A stretch of 54,923 nt of DNA from Halorubrum sp. SD626R (GTDB lineage: Archaea; Halobacteriota; Halobacteria; Halobacteriales; Haloferacaceae), in assembly GCF_001261915.1 (NCBI RefSeq), contig NZ_CVRT01000076.1:1-54923 (forward strand), read 5' to 3'. Under the pieces are notes generated by a model. The model made no database searches, was not told where the DNA came from, and saw only the letters and a list, made by a program, of their open reading frames with translations. The translations under genes and the position numbers were made by a program. Below, one piece after another: positions 18,497 to 27,846 of the stretch; the stretch's first letter is position 1; each line of letters starts with the position of its first letter.

Positions 18497-20433
18497 AGCT
18501 CGCGCCCCGGTCGGTCCCGTACCGCGCGCTCCAGAAGGTGTCGGGGTTCGTCGTGGTCGCCGTCTTCCTCGTCAACAGCAACGACTTCGGCCTCCCGATC
18601 GCGGTCGGCGCGGGCGGGGCGATCCTCCTCGCCGCCCTCGCGTACCAGGTCGCCTACTACCGGCGGTTCGAGTACGAGCTCACGGAGGACACGCTCGACA
18701 TCTCCTCCGGCGTGGTCTCGCGCCGCGAGCGGGAGATCCCCTACCGGCGGATCCAGAACGTCGACGTGAGCCAGAGCGTGATCCAGCGGGCGATCGGGAT
18801 CGCCGCGGTCGACCTGGAGACCGCGGGCGGCTCCTCTACCGAGGGATCGATCCGGTTCGTGATCCCCGACGAGGCGACGCGGATCCGCCGCGAGGTCCAG
18901 CGGCGGAAGTCCGGCTCGTCGCCCGCCGAGCCCGGCGAGCCCGGCGGAGCGGAGGGCGCCGACGGCGCGGTCGGCCCGGCCGAAGAGGAGCTGTTCGCCA
19001 TCTCGCCGGGCGAGCTCGCCTTAGTCGGCGCGCTGTCGTTCGACGGCCGGCTCATCGGGCTGCTGGCCTTCCTGAGCTCGGGGTCGGTCCCGGTGCTCTC
19101 GGGGTTCATCCCCGAGACGTCCGCCGCCGCGCTCACCGCCACCGCGGTCGTCGCCGTCGGCGGGCTGTTCCTCGTGTCGTGGGTCCTCGGCGCGGGCGTC
19201 GCGTTCTCGAACTACTACGGCTTCCGGCTCTCGCGCGCCGGCGACGAGCTCCGGTACGAGCGCGGGCTGTTCCGGCGGTACAGCGGCTCCATCCCGACCG
19301 AGAAGGTCCAGACGCTGACGATCTCGGACAACCCCGCGAAGCGGGCGCTCGGCTACGCGAGCCTCTCGATCGAGACCGCGGGCTACGCGCCCGGCCAGTC
19401 CGGCGACGACGGGAGTCAGGCGGCGGTCCCCATCGCGACCACGGACCGCGTCTACCGGCTCGCCCACGAGGTCGAGTCGTTCGGCACGCCGACGTTCTCC
19501 CGGCCGCCGAAGCGGATCCGGTGGCGCTACGTCGTCCGGTACGCGATCGCCGTCGCGCTCCTCGTCGGCGTCGCCCTCGCGGTCGACTGGTTCGTGGGCC
19601 CCGACCTCCCGTGGTACGGGCCCGCGGTCCTCCTGCTCGCGGTGCCCCCCGCCGCGCACCTGAAGTGGAAGCACCGCGGCTACTGGCTCGGTGACGACCA
19701 CCTCCTCACGCGCAACGGCTTCTGGAACCGGACCGTGACGGTCGTTCCGTACTACCGGATCCAGACCGTCATCGACAGCCGGACGATATTCCAGCGCCGG
19801 TGGAACGTGGCGACGGTCGTCGCCGACACCGCCGGGGGCAGCTCGCTCTCCGGCACGTCGGCCGCCGCCGTCGATTTCGAACTCGACGAGGCGATCGAGC
19901 TCCGCGAGACGCTACAGGAGCGACTCCAGTCGTCGCTCCGGGAACAGCGCGACCGGCGGGACCGCTTCGAGTGGTTCGAGGGCGATGTCGACAGCGAAGA
20001 CGCCGAAACCGGCGTCGACATCGCGGACGCCGAAGGCGACGCCGACGGCGACACTGACGTCGCCGGGGAGAACGCCCCCGACGGGGACGACGACGCGGGC
20101 ACGGAGATCCCCGACGACGGCGTCATCCGCCCCGACTTCTCCACGAGCGAGCGGGACTACTCCGAGCCGGCGGAGCGGATCGACACCGGCGAGTACGCGG
20201 TCGATCGGTTCCCCTCGGACGCGGACGTGGCGCACCGGCCGGGGCCGGACGGGGGAGCGTCCGACGACGGGAGCGCGGACGGCGACGAGGTCCGGGACGA
20301 TCCGGTCGAGAGCGGCGACGAGCCGGACGGTGACGACGCCGGAAGCGACGACGCGGCGGTCGACGATGCCGCCGACGACGACACGGCTGGCGACAACACG
20401 GCTGACGACGACGCCGCGAACGACGAGACGTAG
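18493..20433 (+). CDS. PH-domain (bPH2, YdbT-like) membrane protein with acidic tail
   Basis: 646 residues from GTG 18493, which overlaps the previous stop (GTGA). Three bPH2 repeats are visible: YELTEDTLDISSGVVSRRER with RRIQNVDVSQSVIQRAIG; GFRLSRAGDELRYERGLFRR with EKVQTLTISDN; and GDDHLLTRNGFWNRTVTVVP with YRIQTVIDSRTIFQRRW. Membrane pairs precede each domain. The last 130 residues are an Asp-rich low-complexity tail. A longer in-frame reading to 18070 overlaps the YdbS gene and is not real. Confidence 0.88.
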   Translation: MKLAPRSVPYRALQKVSGFVVVAVFLVNSNDFGLPIAVGAGGAILLAALAYQVAYYRRFEYELTEDTLDISSGVVSRREREIPYRRIQNVDVSQSVIQRAIGIAAVDLETAGGSSTEGSIRFVIPDEATRIRREVQRRKSGSSPAEPGEPGGAEGADGAVGPAEEELFAISPGELALVGALSFDGRLIGLLAFLSSGSVPVLSGFIPETSAAALTATAVVAVGGLFLVSWVLGAGVAFSNYYGFRLSRAGDELRYERGLFRRYSGSIPTEKVQTLTISDNPAKRALGYASLSIETAGYAPGQSGDDGSQAAVPIATTDRVYRLAHEVESFGTPTFSRPPKRIRWRYVVRYAIAVALLVGVALAVDWFVGPDLPWYGPAVLLLAVPPAAHLKWKHRGYWLGDDHLLTRNGFWNRTVTVVPYYRIQTVIDSRTIFQRRWNVATVVADTAGGSSLSGTSAAAVDFELDEAIELRETLQERLQSSLREQRDRRDRFEWFEGDVDSEDAETGVDIADAEGDADGDTDVAGENAPDGDDDAGTEIPDDGVIRPDFSTSERDYSEPAERIDTGEYAVDRFPSDADVAHRPGPDGGASDDGSADGDEVRDDPVESGDEPDGDDAGSDDAAVDDAADDDTAGDNTADDDAANDET

Positions 20434-20451
20434 TCGGCCTCCGCGCCCGCC

Positions 20452-21642
20452 TCACTCGTCGAGCAGGCGTTGGGCGATCGTGTTCCGCAGGACCTCGCTG
20501 GTCCCCTCGTAGATCTCGGAGAGCTTCGCGTCGCGGTAGAAGCGCTCGGCCGGGAAGTCCTTCGTGTAGCCGTAGCCGCCGTGGATCTGGATCCCCTCGT
20601 TGGCGACCTCGCGGGCGATCTCCGAGGCGTACAGCTTCGCCTGCGCGGCCTCCTTGACGTACTCCTCGTCGCGCATCTTCAGGTCCGCGGCCTCGTGCAT
20701 CAACAGCTCCGCGGCACGGGCCTTCGTGTCCATGTCGGCGAGCTTGTGCTGGATCGCCTGAAAGTCGGCGATGGGACGGTCGAACTGCTCGCGCTCCCCC
20801 GCGTACGACTCCGCCTCGTCGAGCGCGGCGCGCGCGATGCCGACCGAGCGCGCCGCGATCGTGATCCGGCCGCCGTTCAGCGTCTTCAGGGCCTGTACGA
20901 ACCCCTCGCCCTCCTCGCCGAGCCGCCGGTCCTCGGGGATCCACATGTCGTCGAAGCGGAGCTCGGCGGTCGGACACCCCTTGTCGCCCAGCTTGTCCTC
21001 GGTGCCCTCGACGACGAAGCCGTCGTCCTCCTCCGGCCGGACGACGAACGAGGTGATGCCCTTCCGGCCGGCGTCGGGGTCGGTCTTCGCGAACAGCGTG
21101 ACCGTGTCGGCGACGGAGCCGTTGGAGATCCAGAGCTTCCCGCCGTTGACGAGGTAGCCGTCGCCCTCGCGCTCCGCGGCGACGCCGCTCCGTTCCGAGG
21201 CGCTCCGCGCCCCCCGCTCGGCCGTGGTCGACATGGCCGGCACGTCGGAGCCGGCCTCGGCCTCCGAGAGCGCGAAGGCGCCGATGTCCTCCCCGGTGTT
21301 CAGGGCGGTGAGGTACTCCCGTTTCTGCTCCTCGTCGCCGAACTCGTAGAGCATGTTGCCCGCGAGGGAGGTGTGGGCGGCGACGACGGTGCCGAGCCCG
21401 CCGGAACCGCGGGAGATCTCCGCGAGACCGATCGCGTAGCTGTGGTAGTCGAGGCCGGCGCCCTCGTACTCGACGGGGAACGGCATTCCCATGAGCCCGA
21501 GTTCGGCCATCTCGTCGACCAGGTCGGCCGGAAACTCGTCGGTCTCGTCGATCTCGGCGGCCCGCGGAACGACCTCCTCGTCGACGAAGTCCGCGACGGT
21601 GTCGCGGATCTGACGCTGCTCCTCGGAGAGCGCGAAGTCCAT
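20452..21642 (-). CDS. acyl-CoA dehydrogenase
   Basis: 396 residues from ATG 21642 (MDFALSEEQRQIRDTVADFV), preferred over an upstream GTG at 21660. Family signatures are present: GAFALSEAEAGSDVPAMSTTA (FAD/substrate loop), GGKLWISNGSVAD, TEDKLGDKGCPTAELRFDD, and QIHGGYGYTKDFPAERFYRD with the IYEGTSEVLRNTIA terminus. The catalytic Glu is the one in YEGTSE by family position. FAD-dependent alpha,beta-oxidation of acyl-CoA; the chain specificity cannot be told. Ends 18 nt from the PH-domain gene, convergent. Confidence 0.96.
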   Translation of the reverse strand: MDFALSEEQRQIRDTVADFVDEEVVPRAAEIDETDEFPADLVDEMAELGLMGMPFPVEYEGAGLDYHSYAIGLAEISRGSGGLGTVVAAHTSLAGNMLYEFGDEEQKREYLTALNTGEDIGAFALSEAEAGSDVPAMSTTAERGARSASERSGVAAEREGDGYLVNGGKLWISNGSVADTVTLFAKTDPDAGRKGITSFVVRPEEDDGFVVEGTEDKLGDKGCPTAELRFDDMWIPEDRRLGEEGEGFVQALKTLNGGRITIAARSVGIARAALDEAESYAGEREQFDRPIADFQAIQHKLADMDTKARAAELLMHEAADLKMRDEEYVKEAAQAKLYASEIAREVANEGIQIHGGYGYTKDFPAERFYRDAKLSEIYEGTSEVLRNTIAQRLLDE

Positions 21643-21838
21643 GCCAAACACTCCGTGCACGGCGACTTATCGGTTTCTACACGATCCCACACGGGTGGGC
21701 GGTTTTCTGCCGCCGACCGCGTCGCGGTCGGCCGGTTCGCTCCCGGGACCACCGGGGCGCCGTCACCGCGCGGCTCGCGGAGGCTTGCGGCGTTCCACGA
21801 GGCTTTTTATGCGTTGTGCCGTAAGTGTCGGTAACCGA

Positions 21839-22906
21839 ATGAGCGGACGAGCACACGGTCCCGTCGAGCCCGACCTCTCGTGGTGTCACGAGGCGGTCCA
21901 GGGCGTTTCTCGGACCTTCGCGCTGACGGTCGACGTGTTGGAGGAGCCGATGGCCTCGCAGATCTGCGTGGGATACCTCCTCTGTCGAGTCGCCGACACC
22001 GTCGAGGACGCCGGCCACATCCCCCCAGAGGCCCAGAGCGACGTGTTACGCACGTACCGCAACGCCGTCGACCCCGACTCCGACGTCGACATCGCGGCGT
22101 TCCGCGAGGCCGTCGACGAGTGGCTCCCCGCGCCCGCCGAGCGCGACGAGGACTGGGAGGTCGTCGCCGAGGTCCCGACGATCGTGGCGACGTTCGAGGA
22201 TCTCGATCCCGAGGCCCGCGAGGCCATCGTTCCGCCCGTGCTGGAGATGGTCGACGGGATGGCGATGTTCGTCGACCGTCACGCCACCGAGGGCGGCCTC
22301 CGGATCGACGACCGCGACGAGTTAGAGCAGTACTGCTACTACGCCGCCGGCACCGTCGGCAACCTTATCACAAACCTGCTCACGCGGGGCGACGTCGGCG
22401 AGGACCGGGCGCAGCGGCTCCGCGACACCGCCGAGGAGTTCGGGCTCCTCCTCCAGCTCGTCAACGTCTCGAAGGACGTGTACGACGACTACACCGAGGA
22501 GAACAACGTCTACCTCCCCGCCGAGTGGCTGGCCGACGAGGGGGTCGACCAGGAGCGGGTCGTCCACCCCGAGAACCGGGAGTCGTCCGCCCGCGTCGTC
22601 GGTCGTACCGCCGAGTACGCACGGTCGTTCCTCGACGACGCGCAGGCGTACCTCGAGACGATGCCGCTCTCGAACGGGAACACGATGGAGGCGTGGACCG
22701 TCCCGTACCTGCTCGCGGTCGGCACCCTCCGCGAGCTCAGCTCCCGCCCCGAGGACGCGCTCACCGAGACCGGCGTGAAGGTGTCCAGACAGGAGGTGTT
22801 CGCCGTGATGTCCGTCGCCGGCGACGCCGGCCGCGACTCGCTGGCCGACCTCCGGCGGACGATCGCCCGAACGCCGTTCCACCGCGCGGTCGAGCCCGCC
22901 GACTGA
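21839..22906 (+). CDS. squalene synthase (phytoene/squalene synthase family)
   Basis: 355 residues. First Asp-rich motif DTVED at residues 53-57, second DVYDD near 213-217, and the squalene-synthase-type segment EQYCYYAAGTVGNLITNLL. These resemble squalene synthase more than CrtB (YCYYAAGTVG versus YC..VAG.VG). It condenses two farnesyl diphosphates to squalene, needed for haloarchaeal membrane isoprenoids. The ATG at 21839 lies about 30 nt behind a TTTTTATG element. An in-frame extension to 21641 is unlikely. Confidence 0.9.
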   Translation: MSGRAHGPVEPDLSWCHEAVQGVSRTFALTVDVLEEPMASQICVGYLLCRVADTVEDAGHIPPEAQSDVLRTYRNAVDPDSDVDIAAFREAVDEWLPAPAERDEDWEVVAEVPTIVATFEDLDPEAREAIVPPVLEMVDGMAMFVDRHATEGGLRIDDRDELEQYCYYAAGTVGNLITNLLTRGDVGEDRAQRLRDTAEEFGLLLQLVNVSKDVYDDYTEENNVYLPAEWLADEGVDQERVVHPENRESSARVVGRTAEYARSFLDDAQAYLETMPLSNGNTMEAWTVPYLLAVGTLRELSSRPEDALTETGVKVSRQEVFAVMSVAGDAGRDSLADLRRTIARTPFHRAVEPAD

Positions 22907-22927
22907 TTCACCTGGTCGCTGTTTTCG

Positions 22928-24898
22928 TCATAAACGAGCTCGCGCCCGCGAGACCGCCGGCACGCTCACGCCGACAGTCTCCGCGAGCGCCTCGGCCGCG
23001 CTCAGCAGCCACTCGGCGCGCTCGATGCGCGAGTCGAGGTCGCCGGGGCCGATCCGGTACGCCTCCACGAGCTCCTCGACGGTGGCGCCGCCGATCCACT
23101 CGTCGAGGATCCGGGCGGTCTTCACCGACTCCAGCCACTCCTCGAAGTCGTCGGGCTCGTCCATGGCCGTGGTCAGCTGCCCCGCGTTAGCCCGGGCGAA
23201 CCGGTAGATCTCGGCCCGCTCCTCGTTGCCGAGGTAGGTGTCCTGCATGTCGGGCGTGTCGCAGATCACCTCGAAGACGGTGAGCGTCGTCGCGTCGGCC
23301 ATTCCGGCGGCGGTCCGCACCCCCGCCACGATACGCTCGCCGGTCTCGGGCCTGACGTACTGCTTCGAGGTGGTCTCGCCGACCGGCGTGGCGATCAGCC
23401 GGTAGTCGTCGACGCCCCCGGTCTCCCGGCGGACCATCCCCGCCGCGACGAGGTCGTCGACCGCGACGGCGACGGCGTCGGCGAGGCCGCCGGCGCCCGC
23501 CTCCCGGGCGTAGAAGGTGCCCTCGAAGACGCCGAGGATCTCCTCCTCCGTCTCGGCGAAGCCCGTCGCGACCGCCGAGAGGACGTGCGTGCGGAGCGAC
23601 GCGGGGTCCGCAAGCGTCGACTCGACCGCCTCCGGCTCGCCCTCGACGTAGCGCTCGACGAGCTCGGCCTCGCTGTCGGCGTCGCCGACGAGCACCGCCT
23701 CGCCGTGGGGGTCGAGTCCGGGCCGTCCCGCGCGGCCGCACATCTGGTGGACCTCCAGCGTCGGGAGCCACTCCATCGCCGACCCGGCGTAGCGCTTCTG
23801 GTCGCGGACCACGACGCGGCGCGCGGGGACGTTGACGCCGGCGGCGAGCGTCGGCGTCGCGCAGATGCAGGCGACGTCGCGGTCGCGGAACGCCGCCTCG
23901 ACGACCGAGCGGTGCCCCGAGCGGAGCCCGGCGTGATGGAACGCCACGCCCGACCGGAGGCAGTCGGCGAGCTGTCGTCCGGTGACGGTCCCGTCGACGC
24001 CCTCGACCTCGTCGGCGGCGTCCGCGGCGGCCGACTCGATCCCCATCTCGCCCGCGAGCCCGTCCTCGGCGAGCCGCTCGGCCAGCGCGACCGCCTCGGT
24101 CCGCGACCGCACGAACGCGAGGCACTGGCCGCCGTCGGCGACCGTGTCGGCGACGAGCGCGGCGGTGACCTCGGTGTCGTCGGGGCCGTCGTCATTGCCG
24201 TCCTCCCCGTTCCCGGGGACCGCTTCGCCCTCGACCCCGACGTCGATCGCCGTCCCGTCGTCGAAGTCGACGCGACCGCCGACGGCGACGCCGGTCCGGA
24301 GGTCGACGGGACGCCAGTCGGACTCGACGAGCGTCGCGTCCAGCCACCCTGCGATGGCCTCCGGGTTGTCGACGGTGGCCGAGAGCGCGACGACCTGCAC
24401 ATCTGGGTTCCGGCGGCGCAGCGTCGCGAGCGTCACTTCGAGCGTCGGGCCGCGGCGCTCCGCGCCGAGGAGGTGGACCTCGTCGACGACGACGCAGGCG
24501 AGCTCGTCGACCCAGCCGGCGCCGTTGCGGATCGCCGAGTCGACCTTCTCGCTGGTGGCGACGACGACGTCGTTGCCCGCGAGCGCCTCTCCCGCGGCGT
24601 CGAAGTCGCCGGTGGAGATCCCCACGTCGACGCCCGGGAGCGCGGCGAACGCCTCGTACTTCTCGCGGGCGAGCGCCCGGAGCGGGCAGACGTACAGCCC
24701 CGGCCCGTCCGCGGTCAACAGCCCCAGCTCGGCGACGAACGTCTTGCCCGAGGCGGTGGGGATCGCGGCGACGACGTTCTCGCCCTCGCAGACGCCGGCG
24801 TCGACGGCGGCCGCCTGCGGCGGGTACAGCTCCCGGATCCCCCGCTCGGCGAAGTGGTCGACGTACGGCTCCGCGAGCGGGAGGTCGCTGACGCGCAT
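22928..24898 (-). CDS. Ski2/Hel308-like DEAD/DEAH-box helicase
   Basis: 656 residues. Motif I is PTASGKT at 47-53, motif II is DEVH at about 139-142, motif III is SAT, and motif VI is QMCGRAGRPG near residue 385. The Q-motif-like YPPQAAAVDAG is at 26. A C-terminal winged-helix and ratchet region follows, ending with GPGDLDSRIERAEWLL. It is shorter than canonical Hel308 (about 720), lacking part of the C-terminal domain. ATP-dependent 3'-5' DNA or RNA unwinding is known for the family. A TATTTAAATA at 24923-24932 gives a leaderless start. Confidence 0.88.
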   Translation of the reverse strand: MRVSDLPLAEPYVDHFAERGIRELYPPQAAAVDAGVCEGENVVAAIPTASGKTFVAELGLLTADGPGLYVCPLRALAREKYEAFAALPGVDVGISTGDFDAAGEALAGNDVVVATSEKVDSAIRNGAGWVDELACVVVDEVHLLGAERRGPTLEVTLATLRRRNPDVQVVALSATVDNPEAIAGWLDATLVESDWRPVDLRTGVAVGGRVDFDDGTAIDVGVEGEAVPGNGEDGNDDGPDDTEVTAALVADTVADGGQCLAFVRSRTEAVALAERLAEDGLAGEMGIESAAADAADEVEGVDGTVTGRQLADCLRSGVAFHHAGLRSGHRSVVEAAFRDRDVACICATPTLAAGVNVPARRVVVRDQKRYAGSAMEWLPTLEVHQMCGRAGRPGLDPHGEAVLVGDADSEAELVERYVEGEPEAVESTLADPASLRTHVLSAVATGFAETEEEILGVFEGTFYAREAGAGGLADAVAVAVDDLVAAGMVRRETGGVDDYRLIATPVGETTSKQYVRPETGERIVAGVRTAAGMADATTLTVFEVICDTPDMQDTYLGNEERAEIYRFARANAGQLTTAMDEPDDFEEWLESVKTARILDEWIGGATVEELVEAYRIGPGDLDSRIERAEWLLSAAEALAETVGVSVPAVSRARARL

Positions 24899-24922
24899 TC
24901 GGTCGTCGGTTCGGTCGGACCG

Positions 24923-24932
24923 TATTTAAATA
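24923..24932 (-). promoter_or_regulatory. TATA element of the helicase gene
   Basis: TATTTAAATA, a perfect palindrome, lies 25-34 nt before ATG 24898 on the minus strand. Confidence 0.6.
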
Positions 24933-25020
24933 GTCGGCGGGCGCGGGACCGGCGGCCACGTCGGGCCACGAACCGCGGGCTCACGTCGACGCCCGCCGGG
25001 ACCGGGCCGCGGCCGGCCCG

Positions 25021-25608
25021 TCACTCCCCGTCGTCGAACTCCTGGAACAGCTTCTCGAAGTCGTCGTCGTCCTCGGTCACCGCCTCCAGCGACTCGTCGG
25101 CCCGCGACCGAAGCTCCTCGATCCGGTCCGTGAGCCGCTGGTACTCGTCGTTGTCGGCGAGCTCGGTCGCGCTCTTCTCCGTCTCTAACATCGCCTTCTT
25201 GGAGGTCAGCGAGAACAGCTCCTGCATCTCCGTGTCGTACTCGCCGCGTCGCAACAACCCCGAGACGGTCTCCTTGAGGGTATCGCTGGTGACCGGCTTC
25301 ACCAGGTAGTCGTCGAACCCCATCTTCAGGATGTCGAAGTCGGGCTCGACCGCGGTGACCATCGCGACTCGGCAGTCGATCCCGCGCTCGCGCACCGCCG
25401 ACAGCACCTCGTCGCCCGAGAGCCCCGGCATCCGCCTGTCGAGGAGAATCGCGTCCACGTCGTCGTCGGCTTCGTCGAGCTGCTCTAACGCCTCCTGGCC
25501 GCCGTACGCGGTCCGGACGCGATACTCGTCGCCGAGCCACGCGGCGTACAGGTCGGCCAGATCCGGTTCGTCCTCGACCACGAGGACGAGCGGCGGTTGC
25601 TCACTCAT
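25021..25608 (-). CDS. response regulator with HalX output domain
   Basis: 195 residues. Receiver domain 1-120: acidic pocket E12-D13, phospho-acceptor D57 (ILLDRRMPG), Thr in VTAVEPD, and K104 (YLVKP). The C-terminal part (about 125-195) is a charged alpha-helical segment with KKAMLETEKSATELADNDEYQ, the HalX domain of halobacterial regulators. No DNA-binding domain is present, so it likely signals through protein contacts. ATG 25608; upstream TATATTAAAATA at 25661-25672 implies a leader of about 25-30 nt. Confidence 0.94.
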   Translation of the reverse strand: MSEQPPLVLVVEDEPDLADLYAAWLGDEYRVRTAYGGQEALEQLDEADDDVDAILLDRRMPGLSGDEVLSAVRERGIDCRVAMVTAVEPDFDILKMGFDDYLVKPVTSDTLKETVSGLLRRGEYDTEMQELFSLTSKKAMLETEKSATELADNDEYQRLTDRIEELRSRADESLEAVTEDDDDFEKLFQEFDDGE

Positions 25609-25743
25609 GGATTGCCGGAGCGACGAGGTATTCGCTCACACGTTTCGTCTCTTCGCGGACTATATTAAAATACCTCTTCGGGCCTACACCGCCGCTACCG
25701 AATCACGCCCGCTCGGCCCGCCGCTCGCCCGACCGGCGGGCTG

Positions 25744-27231
25744 TCACTCGTTCGGGCTGTAGTTCGGGGCCTCGTCCGTGATCATCACGTCGTGCGGGTG
25801 CCCCTCGGTCTGCCCGGCGCTGGAGACGCGGACGAACTCGGCGCGCTCGTGCAGCTCGGGGACGGTCTCGGCGCCGACGTATCCCATACCGGAGCAGATC
25901 CCGCCGGTGAGCTGGTGGAGCTCCGAGGCGAGGCTCCCCTTGTACGGGGTCGCGGCTTCGACCCCCTCGGGGACGAACTCCTCGTCTTCCTCCTCCTCCT
26001 TCAGGTAGCGGTCGCCGCCGCCGGACTTCATCGCGCCGACCGATCCCATCCCCCGGTACTGCTTGTACTTCTTCCCCTGCATCGTGATGACGCGGCCGGG
26101 GGCCTCGTCGGTGCCGGCGAAGTACGAGCCGAGCATGACCGCGTTCGCGCCCGCGGCGATCGCCTTGATCGCGTCGCCGGAGTAGCGGATACCACCGTCG
26201 GCGATCACCGGCACGCCGTGTTCGGTCGCCACGTCCGCGACCTCCGAGACCGCGGTCATCTGGGGCATCCCGGCGCCGCTCACGACGCGCGTGGTGCAGA
26301 TCGATCCCGGCCCGATACCCACCTTCAGCCCGTCGGCGAAGTCGACGGCGGCCTCGGCGGCCTCCCGCGTGCCGACGTTGCCGACGACGACGTCGGCGTC
26401 CACGGTCTCCTTGATCGCCCGGGCGGAGTCGAGCACGTTGAGGTTGTGGGCGTGCGCGCAGTCGATGAAGATTACGTCGACGTCGGCCTCGTCGGCCGCG
26501 ATCGCGCGTTCCTCCTCGAAGGGGCCGACGGCGACGCCGGCCAGCAGGCGACCGTCCCCGTCGCGGGCGGCGTCCTCGTGCTCGCGGCGCTGGAGGATTC
26601 CCTGCATCGTGACGAGCCCGACGAGCCGGTCGTCGCCGTCGACGATGGGGACGCGCTCGATCTTGTGGTCGTACATCAGTTCGAGCGCCTCGCGGGCGTC
26701 GACGTCCTCCGGCGCCGTGATGACCTCGTCCGTCATCGCCTCGCTGACGGCGTCGTCCTCGCCGACCTCCAGATACGGGCGGATGTCCGTCCCGGAGATG
26801 ATCCCGAGGACGGCGTCGTCGCCGTCGACGACCGGGGCGCCGGAGACGCCCTGACGCTCCATCACGGCGTCGGCCTCGCGCACGGTGTCGTCGGGCGAGA
26901 CCGTCACGACGTTCTCGCGGCGGATGACGAGCTCGTGGGCGCGCTTGACGCGCTCGACCTCGGCGGCCGTCTCCTCGACGGTCATGTTGCGGTGGAGGAC
27001 GCCGAGCCCGCCCTCGCGGGCCATCGCGATCGCGAGGTCGCTCTCGGTGACGGTGTCCATCGCCGCCGACAGCACCGGGACGGTGAGTTCGACGTTCTTC
27101 GAGACGCGCGCGGAGAGGTCGGCGTCATCGGGCTCCACCCGGCTCTCCTTGGGGCGGAGGAGCACGTCGTCGAACGTCAGCGCTTCCGGCACGTCGAGCT
27201 TCGCAGAGAATCGACCGGAGTTTGTCTCCAT
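25744..27231 (-). CDS. guaB: IMP dehydrogenase
   Basis: 495 residues from ATG 27231 (METNSGRFSAKLDVPEALTF). The TIM barrel carries ADGGIRYSGDAIKAIAAGA and the catalytic loop GPGSICTTRVVSG with the active-site Cys. Two CBS domains are inserted (AVMERQGVSGAPVVDGDD, MYDHKIERVPIVDGDDRL). First committed step of GTP synthesis, oxidising IMP to XMP with NAD. An in-frame extension to 27306 is AT-rich and contains the promoter, so the shorter start is used. Confidence 0.97.
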   Translation of the reverse strand: METNSGRFSAKLDVPEALTFDDVLLRPKESRVEPDDADLSARVSKNVELTVPVLSAAMDTVTESDLAIAMAREGGLGVLHRNMTVEETAAEVERVKRAHELVIRRENVVTVSPDDTVREADAVMERQGVSGAPVVDGDDAVLGIISGTDIRPYLEVGEDDAVSEAMTDEVITAPEDVDAREALELMYDHKIERVPIVDGDDRLVGLVTMQGILQRREHEDAARDGDGRLLAGVAVGPFEEERAIAADEADVDVIFIDCAHAHNLNVLDSARAIKETVDADVVVGNVGTREAAEAAVDFADGLKVGIGPGSICTTRVVSGAGMPQMTAVSEVADVATEHGVPVIADGGIRYSGDAIKAIAAGANAVMLGSYFAGTDEAPGRVITMQGKKYKQYRGMGSVGAMKSGGGDRYLKEEEEDEEFVPEGVEAATPYKGSLASELHQLTGGICSGMGYVGAETVPELHERAEFVRVSSAGQTEGHPHDVMITDEAPNYSPNE

Positions 27232-27251
27232 ATAAACCGTCGTGAGTGCCG

Positions 27252-27260
27252 AATAAAAAA
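27252..27260 (-). promoter_or_regulatory. TATA element of guaB
   Basis: TTTTTTATTC on the minus strand ends about 21-30 nt before ATG 27231, at leaderless spacing. Confidence 0.55.
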
Positions 27261-27639
27261 CGTTGCGAGTCAGCACGGACGTGCACGTCGTTCCCACTCT
27301 CGACAAGAGGATATGCGAATTCGTGGATCATACCGAGCACAGCGAGGTCGATCTCGACCGAGACTACCACCGGAATTTTCCCGTCTTCGACACCGTCCGC
27401 GTTCGGTCCTCGATGCCGTCCGCGCTCGCTCCCTCACTTCGACCACCGTTCCGACCCCGCGCCCGCGGTCCGATCCGCGATTCGGCGCTCGGACGCCCGA
27501 AGCGGCGACGGATCGTCGGCGAATCGGGTGATCGGTCGTCGGTCCGCACCCGCGATTATAAATGGATACCGGTGATCGTCCGTGTCGTGCGGACAGGTCT
27601 CACACAACCTTTAACGCGACCGAAACGCGTATACAAGGT

Positions 27640-27846
27640 ATGGACTCCGACAGTTCCATGAACGCGCGCACCGCCGGCCAGCCGATCCGCGTCCTCGGCG
27701 CCCCCTTTACAGCCGGCAATCCGCGCAAACTCTTCACATGGGCTCGTCGGGCCGCCTTCGGCTTCGACTCCGCACGCCGGGCCCTCGGCTATCGCGGGTC
27801 GTCCGCTTCCCACCGTCTCCCCGTCGGTCAGGGACATCGCCCCTGA
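27640..27846 (+). CDS. possible small ORF ahead of DUF5794
   Basis: 68 residues (MDSDSSMNARTAGQPIRVLG...), from an ATG 26-31 nt behind CTTTAA (27609-27614) and with a TGA that abuts the ATG of the next gene. Composition is basic and Arg-rich, unlike the haloarchaeal norm, so it may simply be a 5' leader of the DUF5794 mRNA. A minus-strand ORF (27556-27837) is also open. Context, not sequence, supports it. Confidence 0.3.
   Translation: MDSDSSMNARTAGQPIRVLGAPFTAGNPRKLFTWARRAAFGFDSARRALGYRGSSASHRLPVGQGHRP

Noticed and set aside
25792..27531. 579-codon open frame on the plus strand
   Set aside because: Antisense shadow of guaB running into its promoter.
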